Shown: positions 51,101-61,142, numbered from the stretch's first letter. The stretch is DNA of 64,000 bases from Dendrolimus kikuchii (GCA_019925095.2 CM034413.1:377001-441000); one strand, 5' to 3'. Program-made: numbers and translations. The notes: generated by a model from the letters alone, not told the origin.

Positions 51101-53449
51101 TATCACACTAATGTAACCCTTTTTAAGATAGTCTCGAATTATCTCATCATAGTTCTTACGCAATATAGTTGAGGTTTCCAATTTTCTTTCTAAGCATAAG
51201 AATCGCCTATGTGCGGTTGAATACGATTCACCTAATTTATAAACATCGTCATTAAATGGTAATGCGACAGTATATCTACCGCTAGAGTCACGACTAGTGG
51301 TAGCGCGGAAAAAATTCTCACATTCGAGATCATCTTGACTTTGTATAGGGGGTGCGGATATTTCCTCAAGTTCCCAAAATTTCTTAAGAAGACAATCTAA
51401 AGATTCTTGCACAACAGTACAACAAGTAGAAAGCTTATAAGAAATTTGTAAAGCGGGAGCAGTACCAACCAATACATACCCTAATACTGTTTGAACTGCA
51501 GGTGGTAGGCCATGTACATTACTGTAAACCATATTAGGCAATAATAAATGCGGAAATAATGACGCGCCTAGTAATATATCTACTTTACTAGGATAATTGA
51601 AAGTACTATCTGCGAGCGGAAGCGTATTTATATGCGAAAAAAACGTCGTATCTACAGGCACCGTCGGCAGATTATCAGTAATCCGATCCACAACAAGCCC
51701 TGATACGTCAAAATAAACAAATCTATCAAAACGAGAGAAGACTCTAAAGTCTGCAGTGCCTTTAATAGATTTTTCACATCCACCGATACCTCTTACTGTC
51801 ATTAGCGAATTTCTATTATAGTTCAACCCTAAACGTGTGCAACAGTCATAAGTTATAAAATTACTCTGAGATGCAGAATCTAACAAACATTTCACTATAT
51901 GACCATTCCCAAAGCTATCATAAACAATAACTTGAGCGGTAGAGAGTAAAATCGTAGTACTCTGTATACACGGAGAAGCGCAACCTTTGCTATCAACATT
52001 ATGACTGTGCGCGGATATAGACGTTGGAGTCTCTTCATTTATTACCATCTGCGATGCAGTAGTAGATGTATTGGGAGATTGAATAAAATTAGATGAACGC
52101 GGCCTCACACTAGCCGTAAAAGACTGCGATGTAATATTAGGGTTTATATGATGCGCGGGGGGAGGCCTTGACGATATTATTTGCGGAGCAGCTGTAGTTG
52201 AAGTGTTAAGGTTAGACGCGACTTCATTAACGTTGTTAACTCTTTCAAAATGTAACAGAGTATGATGGCGTTGATGACAATTACGACACTTCAAACTGGA
52301 GCTGCAATCTCGAATTTTATGTTTGATACTCAAACAGTTAACGCACGCATTGTGTTCCTTGACACATTTGAATCGCGCGGAAGCAGTTAAATTAGCAAAG
52401 GCCGGACATTTATAAAAGTGATCATGAATGATGTTATCACACAAACACTTATGTGAATTAAAAGCTGCAACATATGCTTGTGGCCTAGGGATATTATGAG
52501 GTAGTTTATTTGGGAAATTGCGCTGTTGAATATTATGTGTAGAATTACGTTGACTGTTATGAAATATACGATATTGGCTTTTCATAAATTCTGTCAGGTT
52601 TGCAAATGTAGGCAGCCTTTGATCTCTATGTGTCATTTCAAAAGTGTGAATAGTATGATCATCTAACTTTTTCATAGCAATATGTAGTAGGATATGATCA
52701 GCTAAATTATCAATTGGAAGATTCCTTAATGCATTCGCAGCGGATATAAATTTGTCTAAAAATGTCTGAAAATATAAAGCTGAAGGCGGACCATTTAATT
52801 TAAGGTTCATCATTTGATCTAAGTACGATGAGGCTAGTGTTCGCGTATCCTCATACCTATCAATTAATGAGTTAATTATGGTTACGTAATTTTCAGCATT
52901 GGGAGTAATTCCAGAAAAAACTGCTTGTGCCTTGCTTGAGAGCTTCCCTAACAAATAGTACAGTCTCTCAGCATCGGTAAGCGATGTGTTATCATGTACA
53001 GTTGATTTGAAACTCGAGAAAAAGAGCGGCCAGTTGCGAATGTCACCGTCAAAGGACATTATTTCGATAGGCGGCAACTTAATTGCTTTACGACGTGGCT
53101 CATTAAGTTCAGGTACAGCATTGAACCGCGGCTCAATTTGTTTCATAACGCCTTTAATCTTACAGTACATTTCTTCAACGGACGACATATCTTCAAAGTT
53201 AGGAACAGAATCTGGTTTGCACTTAAGAAGCAAGTTATTATATTCCTCATTAGTAGCTTTGAATTCATTTCGAATTTGGTCAATTGTTTCAATACTGTCT
53301 AAAAACGTTGCGACGCATTCGGGGCCACAGAATGCCTCTAGTGCCTTTCCATGAACCTTTTCTATAAATTGGAATAAGTATTTCAGGCGGGCTTCTAAAA
53401 TTATTAAATTGCGGTTATCATTATCCCCATTCTGAACTTTAGGAGGCAT
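48104..53449 (-). CDS. Gag-Pol polyprotein of BEL/Pao retrotransposon 2
   Basis: An unbroken 1781-codon frame, of normal size for the family. In order: an N-terminal coiled-coil-like stretch; DUF1759-type gag (~125-290, IMSFDGDIRNWPLFF); a Cys/His cluster (~335-405, CVNCLSIKHKIRDC, CRNCHQRHHTLLH); a protease with LLDSASQSNF (~524); reverse transcriptase with CFGMKSSPFHA and catalytic YMDD at 932-935; RNase H with GFADASERGYG (~1111); an integrase zinc finger; a core with CDYTGP (~1487), YSDHGTNF (~1553) and FGGCWESM (Glu ~1604); and a C-terminal DUF5641-like stretch. It would perform its own reverse transcription and integration. There is no envelope gene. It is unrelated at the DNA level to element 1 but has the same domain order. 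Intact frame plus identical LTRs imply very recent insertion. The ATG follows ~160 bp of leader. Confidence 0.94.
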   Translation of the reverse strand: MPPKVQNGDNDNRNLIILEARLKYLFQFIEKVHGKALEAFCGPECVATFLDSIETIDQIRNEFKATNEEYNNLLLKCKPDSVPNFEDMSSVEEMYCKIKGVMKQIEPRFNAVPELNEPRRKAIKLPPIEIMSFDGDIRNWPLFFSSFKSTVHDNTSLTDAERLYYLLGKLSSKAQAVFSGITPNAENYVTIINSLIDRYEDTRTLASSYLDQMMNLKLNGPPSALYFQTFLDKFISAANALRNLPIDNLADHILLHIAMKKLDDHTIHTFEMTHRDQRLPTFANLTEFMKSQYRIFHNSQRNSTHNIQQRNFPNKLPHNIPRPQAYVAAFNSHKCLCDNIIHDHFYKCPAFANLTASARFKCVKEHNACVNCLSIKHKIRDCSSSLKCRNCHQRHHTLLHFERVNNVNEVASNLNTSTTAAPQIISSRPPPAHHINPNITSQSFTASVRPRSSNFIQSPNTSTTASQMVINEETPTSISAHSHNVDSKGCASPCIQSTTILLSTAQVIVYDSFGNGHIVKCLLDSASQSNFITYDCCTRLGLNYNRNSLMTVRGIGGCEKSIKGTADFRVFSRFDRFVYFDVSGLVVDRITDNLPTVPVDTTFFSHINTLPLADSTFNYPSKVDILLGASLFPHLLLPNMVYSNVHGLPPAVQTVLGYVLVGTAPALQISYKLSTCCTVVQESLDCLLKKFWELEEISAPPIQSQDDLECENFFRATTSRDSSGRYTVALPFNDDVYKLGESYSTAHRRFLCLERKLETSTILRKNYDEIIRDYLKKGYISVISYDGKSFSYFIPHHAVVREDRTSTKVRMVLDSSCKTSTGLSLNDVLHSGENLQGDLFNIILNFRLFKIALSADCRQMFLQIGVRESDRKFQQILYRFCPKDPITVYKFNRVCFGMKSSPFHALRVVHQLIADEKHEFPSAASIASRATYMDDVCFSIMADLPERDEGVAVSASKSLIELFKLGQFDLVKWTCNSDAVLKDIPATHRASVDFEIDKNVPHKILGMLWHKSGDFFHFKVVTPDTLCTKRTILSTVARLWDVIGLLAPTILYAKLLIQELWLIKCDWDDTPPRRIVDCWQQFCLELPQLNELCIPRHLGIVQGCTVHLLGFADASERGYGSVIYLQVVNGNNITTRLVCSKSKVSPLKTVSVARLELCATVLLSKLMRKVLDNFEPLYKIKNFYAFTDSKVVLCWINSSPHRWQTFVANRVVKIIDNLPAHCFYHVAGKDNPADCLSRGLSPLKLINHSLWFNGPSWASKDQSEWPLIKFEYVNVHEMPELKSVTHAVITNTITSPIYKIAQRISSWSKLLRIVVFIFRFINKLPRSSSVSYSDLSFAENKIFLALQNIHFSQDIRNLKNNEPCSPTLQKLKPFFDENGLIRVGGRLSNATLEYSHKHPFVLPRHDHIVDILVDYYHVKNLHAGPELLMSILRTQYWILGARCVIRYRIHKCNTCFKVKPRPHFPLMSDLPRHRVTKVDKPFSHTGCDYTGPLQYTPVRGRGVKSRKAWLCIFTCMTTRCVHIEIATELSTVSFLSALKRFLSRRGPVQCLYSDHGTNFVGARSYLRDLYKFFNDYRLQFEHELSENRIEWKLIPPASPHFGGCWESMVKVVKSHLFKVIGQQILSYEELSTVLTQVEALINSRPLTVMSSDPAEPSALTPAHFLHTAPLYSLPAPYTESGKLLDRYSLLDKIVQSFWQRWRVEYLHQLQSRAKWNTPSVPIKIGTVVIIIVDNAPPLSWPIGVVEAVHLSKDGVCRVVTVRTNKGSFVRSTVKLCPLPNQ

Positions 53450-53591
53450 AGCGGCGGTATATTAGTTATATTATATTCAATATAAGGCAACACCTATAAG
53501 ACACGCGGGCGGTGAAAAGAAAGGATGCTGGGCGGTGATTTTTCAAACTCGAAAGTTATGAAAAGTTTGAAACACGAGATTTAACCATGCA

Positions 53592-53608
53592 TCCGGCTCG
53601 AAGGACCA
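53592..53608 (-). promoter_or_regulatory. Primer-binding site, tRNA-Tyr
   Basis: On minus, two bases after the 5' LTR: TGGTCCTTCGAGCCGGA, an exact complement of the 3' end of animal tRNA-Tyr (…CCGGCTCGAAGGACCA) as I know it. Confidence 0.82.
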
Positions 53609-53610
53609 TT

Positions 53611-54090
53611 TGTTGCGGCGGCGCTGGATTTAACGATAAGCGGACTGCTTCAATTTGCGGGAAAAGAAGTGTGGGACAATTTTGATGAGAATTTGAGAAC
53701 AAGCACGCACTTACCAGGTTAATGGGAATGAAATACGTCTGTTCTTCTGCCCTCAGTCCACTTCACTGCACTTCAGTTTTTACCTTTGTTAATTTATATT
53801 ATAGTTTATTTATATTATTAATAAGTTGTGCGGGTGATATTACATATATATAAGCGGTGCGGCGCGAAGCGATATTATAATGTATTTTGTATTTATCTAA
53901 TATAAATTTATTTTATAATTCACATTTACATTATTTTCGGGGCGATTTAATTTAATTTATTTGATGACATGACAATGAACGATTGATTGACGTGACGTGC
54001 GAAAGGGGAACGCCGTCATATTTAAAGGAAGAATTTAAATAATAAAGAAAAGTTTGTATATGCCGAAAGAAGGTTACTTGGCGATACCCA
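53611..54090 (-). repeat. 5' LTR of BEL/Pao element 2
   Basis: 480 bp; see the other LTR. Outer flanks are ACTCC (left of the element) and ATCTC (right), so no target duplication. Confidence 0.93.
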
Positions 54091-54497
54091 ATCTCACTCA
54101 CTCACTACAGACACAAGTAGCCATACGAGATTAGCATAGGCGTGTTGCTGGAGAGTTTCTTCCGCCGCTTCTTCTCCTCCAGCTATAACACGTTGCGTAG
54201 CGGTAGTAATGATAGACTAGGATCGGCGCCGCCGGCGGAGTCGATGATTGGTCCCCAAATAATCACTTCAGGCTGTTGGCTTAGCTCTTTCAGCCTTTAA
54301 CGGCTAATTCTAAATATAGAGTCAATCCCCTGCAGCGGTCGAGCCGAGGTCGAACCTCACAGGAGGTGGCTCCTCGAGCGTGCTGCTTCCGGGCTGAACG
54401 CCTCCGCTCCCACGGAGTCGGGAAGCCCCCAAAGTCCGGTATCGCTGAAACAGCCATCTGCGGCTATTCGGCTGGGTCCAGCTCCAAAAAAAAAGAA
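54091..54497 (+). repeat. LINE-B 3' region, cut at its 5' side by BEL element 2
   Basis: CTCACTCACTCACTACAGACAC, core module (arms CCGCTTC 54165-54171 and GTAGCGG 54197-54203), CGGCGGAGTCGATGATTGG, GGTATCGCTGAAACAGCC ... GGTCCAGCTCC and an A tail. It matches 57919-58335 inverted. Confidence 0.8.
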
Positions 54498-55216
54498 TTC
54501 CAGTAGCAAATACATATAATTTTGAGCATCGGTCACGTTTATTTAATTTCGCTTCACTGGGAGTTTTTGAGACTTTTGTACAGATTACAGTTATTTAATT
54601 TTGACATTGTCTCGAAGCTATATACGACCGACGAATGCTTAGTATGTAATTGTCTATACTAGTCTCGCTCACACGAGTTCCACTACTTTGCGGTAGTCAT
54701 GGGAAAAATCACTCACCAAGAAGAAAAGAATGATATATATCATTTTGATACAAAGATATATATCACTCTTTTATATCTTTAACTCTTTATCTTTACAGTG
54801 AATAGTGTCAGTATCAATTGCAGACGAGTTATTATCTGTGAGTGATATAATGAATACTGATAAACTGATATGAAAAAAATATAAACAGAGTGAAAAATAT
54901 AATAAAATTAATTACATTAAAACAAAATTACACCATAAAACTATAGTGTTACGATTTATTTTGGCTTGCTATTATATTCGGTTTCCTCGTTCACTTACTA
55001 CGCATGCGCAGTGCGCGGGCTAATCATTCTTTCTCTTTTCTTTCTAGTTTCTTCTCATTCGGATCTATAGTCATCGCGTGGAATAGGAATGAACTAAAGA
55101 GTTAAAGATATAAAGAAACATTTTGAACGCAAGTGATATACAGATCTAATCACTCTTCGCGTCGGATATATATCTTTTGAGTTAATCACTCAGGAGTTAC
55201 ACACCGCTACTTTACG
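54498..55216. other. AT-rich region, unassigned
   Basis: No gene. Recurrent TATATATCA(C/T)T motifs near 54720-54850 and 55130-55190 suggest a decayed inverted or duplicated repeat. Confidence 0.4.
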
Positions 55217-55285
55217 GTGCATTTGATGAAGCTAGATGCAAATCACTTTGTTCGTATAGACGGAATATCCACCATGTATCGGCGC

Positions 55286-55361
55286 CGCATTTCCATAGAC
55301 GATGGTAACTGCTTTACATCAGGTGGGCCATCTGCCTGTTTGCTGAACTCATGCAATAAAA
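55286..55361 (+). repeat. R300-type tail block
   Basis: CATTTCCATAGACGATGGTAACTGC ... GTGGGCCATCTGCCTGTTTGCTGAACTC, CAATAAAAAC. Confidence 0.6.
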
Positions 55362-55377
55362 ACAAAATGCTGAACAT

Positions 55378-55591
55378 GGATACTTACGTTGAACGTGGCA
55401 GCGCGTTTTCTTACTGCACGCGGTCGGCCATATCATGCTCGCTCTCTAAGATGAGCAAGACGCTGTATGCAAAAGGCCCTTTAATCTACAATTCACTTAA
55501 AATAAAAGAATCCGGAAGTCTAAGCTATTTTAAGAAAACATTAAAAAGCTATGTTATCAAGCAGACGCCCTACTCAGTAGAGAATTTTTGA
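55378..55591 (+). pseudogene. LINE reverse-transcriptase C-terminal fragment
   Basis: The open frame ends LYAKGPLIYNSLKIKES, then SYFKKTLKSYVIKQ and a stop: the terminal box (K-G-P-x-L-Y-N-x-L, then an F-K-K-x-L-K helix) of CR1/L2-type LINEs. The catalytic part is absent. The family Q repeat starts right after the stop and may be its 3' end. Confidence 0.55.
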
Positions 55592-55855
55592 AGTGAAACT
55601 TCTATATAAACGGAGGGTCTTAGGATTTTTCTATCACGAAAAAGCGTTACGGCCGCGTGGAGGAGCGGCATAAATTTAGACTAGACGTGGTGAGAGGCGG
55701 CATAATTTTAGAGTATACTACAGAAGCGTTTTTTGGTATCCGGATCGAATAAAAAATGCATTCATTAAAATGTACGGAACCTAACCAAATCATAATTTGC
55801 AATAAACCTGCGAAAAATCTAAATGTGTGCTGGAACAACATAGTAGAAGTGAAAC
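55588..55855 (+). repeat. Family Q repeat (plus copy)
   Basis: AGTGAAACTTCTATATAAACGG ... GTTACGGCCGCGTGGAGGAGCGG ... GTAGAAGTGAAACTTC. Matches 34627-34890 (inverted) and, in part, 63022-63115. Confidence 0.6.
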
Positions 55856-55944
55856 TTCAACTGACAAGTGGAAACACGAATTGCAACAAAATTTTAACTT
55901 AAAGTTTTAGTGGCAGGTTTTCAAATTGGACAAGTACATAAACC

Positions 55945-56147
55945 GACTTAATCCGCACACCTGGCAAGCAATGATTAGTTCGACACTAATGACGGCCATA
56001 AAAGAAGTAGAAAAACAATAGCACGTTTTTCTGAACTACAAATTCTAAACACAAGTAAACAAAAGAATTCCTAAATCCGGTGGCAATAAAACTGCGTTTT
56101 ACGACCTGCAGGTGTGCGCATTTCTTCGTGTCGGTATGTAACAATAT
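55945..56147 (-). repeat. Truncated relative of solo LTR 1
   Basis: The minus strand starts TGTTACATACCGACACG and includes ATGGCCGTCATTAGTGTCGAAC, shared with 36078-36102. The second half of the LTR is missing. Confidence 0.6.
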
Positions 56148-56434
56148 ATAATATTGAAGATTAAGGTATTTGACAGATTTTTTAAATATGTCAAGTATTA
56201 ATTAATTTTAATCAACGTAAGTATGTATTAAGCGAAGGCAAAACGTCAAAGCGATGGCAAAGTTAGATGGCGAAGGACGCTTGCGTTTAACAAAGTTGTT
56301 TACACCCGGCGGAGATAGCATTGAAATTAATTCCAAGCCCTCCCCGGAGAGCGCCTCGTGGCTCCACGACCACCAACTATCTTTAAGTAAAACATTAAAT
56401 TAGATACACTTTGTGGACTTTAACGAGAGTAAAC
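56148..56434. other. Unassigned stretch
   Basis: A moderately GC-rich patch at 56230-56390 (GCGAAGGCAAAACGTC..., GCCTCGTGGCTCCACGACC) has no frame I can assign. Confidence 0.4.
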
Positions 56435-56620
56435 CTGGGGCCCAATTCTGCTATTAATATCTCGTCAAAATCGCCGGATACTATCGTCTCAATTGTAGGT
56501 GTGTCCTATTTTGGTATTCTGCTAATTCCAAGAGCGTGCTTTATAAATATTTATAAGTGAAATTCTGAAATGTTTAAAGTTTTAGTAGCTTTTTGTTATT
56601 CATTTAGTCTTTTAATATTT
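56435..56620 (+). repeat. Second copy of the 42970-43140 repeat
   Basis: GGGCCCAATTCTGCTATTA ... ATCGTCTCAATTGTAGG ... TTTTGGTATTCTGCTAATTCCAA ... TTTTAGTAGC. Confidence 0.5.
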
Positions 56621-56644
56621 AGTTAATGTTGTTACGGTTTTTTA

Positions 56645-56948
56645 TTTTTTTACTGAAGGAGTTCAGCAGACAGACAGACGGCCCACTTGATGCAAAGCGG
56701 TTACCATCGCCTATGGACATTTGCAACAGCAAAGGTGCTACAAATGCGCTGCTGCTTTCTTAAGGGAGACTGGAACCTGGTTACTAATGTCAGAACACAA
56801 CTCAAGGTTGTTATAGCGACATGCTTCAGACCATGGTAGCCATCCAATCGGGCAAATACCCTACCACCTGCTGTGAGTTGTTTTATCGCGTCTTACGATA
56901 GGCCGCCCCAATGCAGGAAATTGTATTCTTTCTCCGGTCCTGCACGGA
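56645..56948 (-). repeat. R300 copy 20
   Basis: TTTTTTACTGAAGGAGTTCAGC to GGTCCTGCACGGAT; several small deletions. Confidence 0.82.
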
Positions 56949-57218
56949 TAGATACAAAATATAACTAATTACGGAACTGCTGTTTTAATTTCATAATTTA
57001 TTTTTTATGTGAAATTGCAAAATATGTGATGTTGCACTAAGGAGAGAGGAGTCTCACGGATGTGGCCAGCCGAGACAAAGCCGGGGGAGGGGTGAAGAAT
57101 CACGAAATCCCTGTGACGTAATTTGTAGCCCCCTGGTCAAAATAGCTAAAAGCCCGACAATGTCATCAAAGCAACTGCTAATATATATGTATGTATAAAA
57201 TGTATAATATAGTTTTAT

Positions 57219-57515
57219 AGAGTGTCGGGGTGAAGGTAAGGAAAGAAATGCTCCGTCTCCGAAATGACTAAACAGATATACAATGCAAAAGTGGATGGAT
57301 GCAGAAGTCGTGGAAGGCCACGACACACTTTCCATGATCAAATTGATCGTGTACTAGCAGAAGGTGATGTCAGGAGCCTTAAGAACAGACGAGCGTGCAT
57401 GACAAGAGCTATGAATGTCAAAGAAGCAAGTGAGGTGTGTAAGAATAAGCCTAAATGGCGCTCTGTTGTTCGTGCCTACCCCGCAAGGGAACTGGCGTGA
57501 AGTTATGTTTGTATA
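57219..57515 (+). pseudogene. LINE-A 3' end, copy 10
   Basis: GAGTGTCGGGGTGAAGG to YPARELA and a decayed tail. A ~20-bp deletion removes the WFGHVER box (ATGCTCCGTCTCCGAAATGAC). Confidence 0.78.
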
Positions 57516-57918
57516 TATGTATTTTTATGCCCTCTGCAAATGTTTGTCCGTCCGATAAGCGCTATTAATGGAATAAATTGTTGAAATAGGCTGAAAGGCT
57601 CTCATACGACGGCAAAATAAATATTATTACGCGTAAATAAAGTGCACTTCATATGACAGGCTTCATTAGGTCTCGCGCACACGAGGCTACAGGCGACTAT
57701 ATTTTTAATGTCTGTACTATTAATGAGTGTTTATATAATCTGAGTATTGGTGGTAGTTGCTTTTTCCAAACAAAACTCGATGTGAACTATATGACTTATT
57801 ATTGGCGTTATTTTCAATTAAATTAAAATTATACATAGACGAAATATAGAGAGAAGGATGAATTACAGAGAGCAAAGTATTGATGTCATATGTATGCGAG
57901 CAATGTGAAGAATTTTCG

Positions 57919-58682
57919 TTTTTTTTTTTTTTTTTGGAGCTGGACCCAGCTGAATAGCCGCAGATGGCTGTTTCAGCGATACCGGACTTTGGGGGCTTCA
58001 CGACTCCGTGGGAGCGGAGGCGTTCAGCCCGGGAGCAGCACGCTCGAGGAGGCACCTCCTGTGAGGTTCGACCTCGGCTCGACCGCTGCGGGGGATTGAC
58101 TCTATATTGAGAATTAGCCGTTAAAGGCTGAAAGAGCTAAGCCAACAGGCTGAAGTGATTGTTTGGGGACCAATTATCGACTCCGCCGGCGGAGCCGATC
58201 CCAGTCTATCATTACTACCGCTTCGCAACGTGTTATAGTTGGAGGAGAAGAAGCGGCGGAAGAAACTCTCCAGCAACACGCCTATGCTAATCATGTATGG
58301 CTACTTGTGTCTGTAGTGAGTGAGTGAGATTGGTGGGGTCTTACCTTTGTGTAAGAGGATCCGAGCCGGGGGCTCTCCGGCGTCTGTTCTGTCTGCGTCT
58401 GTTATGCCAGGCTGATGTTCTGAGCCTCGGGGGGTTCATGGTCGCGAGGAGACGGGTGATTTTATCGGGTTCGTCAATGAGTGCATTGCGAGGGCGATTT
58501 CTCATGGGAGCGTTCGGTGTGGGTTTATAGTTGACCGTTTCCGTCACCAGAGGGTTCGGGTGATGGGGGGCAAGGTCAAAGAATCTGCGCGATAGAGTGA
58601 CTATATAGTCTTTGATGGAGGGAAGCTCCAGATCGCGATGCAGGTCGGCGAGCCGCATATAGCGCGGGGCGTCGACTGGAAG
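57919..58682 (-). mobile_element. LINE-B 3' portion (Jockey-like) with poly(A)
   Basis: On minus: coding C-terminus (58341-58658), stop, core module (arms 58218-58224 and 58250-58256), GC-rich 3' region with a CCGCCGGCGG palindrome, CGCTGAAACAGCC, and a poly(A) of ~17 (plus-strand T-run 57919-57935). It is the most complete LINE-B copy here. Its 5' edge abuts an old BEL LTR piece. Confidence 0.75.
58341..58658 (-). pseudogene. LINE-B reverse-transcriptase C-terminal fragment
   Basis: About 100 codons; ADLHRDLELPSIKDYI and RRFFDLAPHHPNPLV match Jockey-group C-termini, followed by a basic tail with NRRRQNRRRR. The reverse-transcriptase core is absent. No start of its own is expected. Confidence 0.6.
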
Positions 58683-58834
58683 AATTTTCGGCTTCCAATG
58701 CAGTTTCTTTTATCCTCCGTTCCGTCCGACGTCTAGCTGCTAACTGTGCGAGCTGTGGGCGTCGGCGGTATGCGGGGCGCGGAGAGAAGCTGTCCTCCGG
58801 TGGGCGGGTCAACGGGACGCTCTCTGTCCACACA
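58683..58834 (-). repeat. Old LTR fragment related to BEL element 1
   Basis: On minus, TGTGTGGACAGAGAGCG ... CTCCGCGCCCCGCATACCGCC ... GTCGGACGGAA follows the first ~140 bp of the LTR at 6340 with many substitutions. It keeps the 26-bp segment that the 5' LTR at position 1 lacks, plus an in-frame TAG at 58733-58735 matching the pol stop of element 1. Confidence 0.75.
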
Positions 58835-58859
58835 CTGAGTAGGTAATTAAAAGCACGTT

Positions 58860-59165
58860 TTGATGATTTTATGCTTGGAATTTTTATTAGATTTTTATTT
58901 TGACCTTTAGGCCACTCTTCAGTAGCTGTGGTCACGGAAGACAAAGATGTCAAGTGTCAATGTGTAATGTTAAAGTTATTATTTAGCCTACCCCTAATTG
59001 GTTCATTTTATTTAATTTTTGTTTATGGTTATTATTTACTCTATGTGATCCTAATGTAATATACGTGCACAGCTTTGCAATATGTTATGGCTTGAAGAGA
59101 AGATGCTGCGCAAGAAACTCTTCAGCAACATGCCTCGCAGTAAAAGTTTGATATAATATTAAAAG
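58860..59165 (-). repeat. Family P repeat, second copy
   Basis: Inverted relative of 15590-15870, with a decayed core module and hairpin (CTACTGAAGAGTGGCC). The GAAACGTCGG motif has mutated to TAAAGGTC. Confidence 0.55.
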
Positions 59166-59599
59166 AGGTGGGTGGCTTACCTTTAAGAAACGACTTTAAG
59201 AGCGACTAACGACCAAAAGGTCGAAAACGCCATGAGTTGATTGGCGTTTACGCGTTCTCTTCAAACATAATTACTAGTGTCTCTATAAATTAACTAGCGA
59301 CGAAAAGGTCGAAAGTGCCATGAATTTATGCACTTACGTGTTTTATTCGTGTATGTATTATTAATGTATACTATATCTTACGGTCGACGGCTTTCCACAC
59401 GTATAGGATGAAATAGGAACTTATAACCCAATTGGGCGCTGGCTTTGGTTTCAAATATGCGGTAAAATTGCAAAATTAAAAACGCAAATTGTAATAAGGC
59501 AACACATCGCGAGTTAGACGTTGTTTCAACAGCGGTGTAGTCGGCGCTTGCATCATACGGCATTTTCAACTAGCTTACCCTAGCCGAGTCATCTCGCGC
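59166..59599. other. Unassigned, with a short direct repeat
   Basis: CGACxAAAAGGTCGAAA(A/G)CGCCATGA occurs at 59206-59235 and 59293-59322, a ~87-bp-spaced duplication. No gene. Confidence 0.45.
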
Positions 59600-59770
59600 C
59601 TCTGGTGGGATTTAATGGTATAATCAGAACGAGTGTTGGAGCACGCACGGGGAGAGACACGCGGAGGAGGAGGAGCCGCCCCACGACCACGGCTGGGCCG
59701 CAGGCGGCGGCTGCCGTGGGATCGCGACACACTCACCCGCACGACGGCTAGTGCGACGGACGGCCATAAA
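59600..59770. other. GC-rich island of unknown origin
   Basis: About 65-70% GC by eye, CpG-rich, in AT-rich surroundings (GGAGGAGGAGGAGCCGCC, GGCCGCAGGCGGCGGC). Open in several frames, with no recognisable protein. It could be a host exon remnant or transposon 5' DNA. Confidence 0.3.
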
Positions 59771-59791
59771 TTGTATATTATAACTACCAAT

Positions 59792-60717
59792 TGCTGTTCA
59801 TCCTATACCTGGACGATTGTCTCCAGAGAATAAGATTGATGGATGTTGGGGTGCGAATGAGTGATCTAGTTGTAAGCACCTTGCTTTATGCGGATGATGC
59901 CGTGCTTTTAGCCGAATCGCCATCAGAACTGCAAACACTAGTCACAATGATGAAAGATGACTGTCAGGCGAGAGGCTTACATTTGAATGCGAAGAAAACA
60001 AAGGTTATGGTGTTTGAAAGAGAAGAAACCAGAACGAATGCAAGGATAATGGTCGATGATGTTATGCTGGAACAAGTGAATGAGTTTGTATATCTTGGAT
60101 GTGCTTTTAGCAGGGATGGAAGGTACACCGCTGATATAGAAAGAAGAGTAAATTTGGGGAATAGTTTGAATGGAGCGTTAGGTAAACTTCTAGGCGCTAA
60201 GAACCTCAGCCAGAAGGCCCAGCTCGCCATACACAACGCGGTGCTGGTACCTACGCTCACGTATGGAAGCGAGAGTTGGGTATGGAAGAGAGAGCATGAA
60301 AGTAGAGTAAACGCGGTTGAGATGCGAGCACTGCGCAAAATCTGCGGAGTGACGCTCGCGGACCGCGTTCGTAATACCGAAGTAAGAAAGAGAGTTGGTC
60401 TGAAAGAGAGTGTCGGGGTGAAGGTAAGGAAAGGAATGCTCCGGTGGTTCGGGCATGTGGAAAGAATGCATGATGGAAGAATGACTAAACAGATATACAA
60501 TGCAAAAGTGGATGGATGCAGAAGTCGTGGAAGGCCACGACACACCTTCCATGATCAAATTGATCGTGTACTAGCGGAGGGTGATGTCAGGAGCCTTAAG
60601 AACAGACGAGTGTGCATGACAAGAGTTATGAATGTCAAAGAAGCAAGTGAGGTGTGTAAGAATGGGCCTAAATGGCGCTCTGTTGTTCGTGCCTACCCCG
60701 CAAGGGAACTGGCGTGA
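59792..60717 (+). pseudogene. LINE-A reverse transcriptase, C-terminal ~308 codons, frame open
   Basis: Starts LFILYLDDCLQRIR (between RT motifs B and C) and contains the catalytic box YADD in STLLYADDAVLLAES, then KTKVMVF, LGCAFSRDG (thumb side), TYGSESW, and the end GMLRWFGHVERM ... VRAYPARELA. No stop or frameshift, which points to a young copy. The clade is uncertain: the GHVERM-type ending and simple-repeat tail fit RTE- or Ingi-like LINEs, but no alignment was possible. Any ATG here is not a natural start. Confidence 0.85.
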
Positions 60718-60744
60718 AGTTATGTATGTATGTATGTATGTATG
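59792..60744 (+). mobile_element. LINE-A, longest copy, 5'-truncated, 11-bp TSD
   Basis: A 953-bp insertion starting inside the reverse-transcriptase domain and ending with GTTATG(TATG)n. It is flanked by TAACTACCAAT at 59781-59791 and 60745-60755. No 5' region or endonuclease was copied, so it cannot move by itself. Confidence 0.92.
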
Positions 60745-60928
60745 TAACTACCAATAAACCAGCATCTATCTAGACATCTATCTTTTATACAGTCCACAAT
60801 AATTAAACCACCTCATTAGTGTGTCTGCTAGACAGGCATACTCTTCTACAACGGGTAAAGAGTAGGATTAAATAAATGTAAGTGTAGACACTTTTTCATT
60901 ATTATTAGCTATCGTACCTATAATCTAT

Positions 60929-61132
60929 CTACATACATACATACATAACTTCACGATAGGCCCCTTGCGGGGTAGGCACGAACAACAGAGCGCCATTCAG
61001 GCTTATTCTTACACACCTCACTTGCTTCTTTGACATTCATAGCTCTTATCATGCACGCTCGTCTGTTCTTAAGGCTCCTGACATCACCTTCTGCTAGTAC
61101 ACGATCAATTTGATCATGGAAGGTGTGTCATG
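60929..61132 (-). pseudogene. LINE-A 3' end, copy 12, with TSD
   Basis: The last ~55 codons, minus, with (TATG)n tail. TATAATCTAT lies at 60919-60928 and 61133-61142. Confidence 0.82.
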
Positions 61133-61142
61133 TATAATCTAT

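Noticed and set aside
54720..55190. Possible regulatory cluster of TATATATCA(C/T)T motifs
   Set aside because: Spacing and orientation are irregular and the motif is expected often in such AT-rich DNA.
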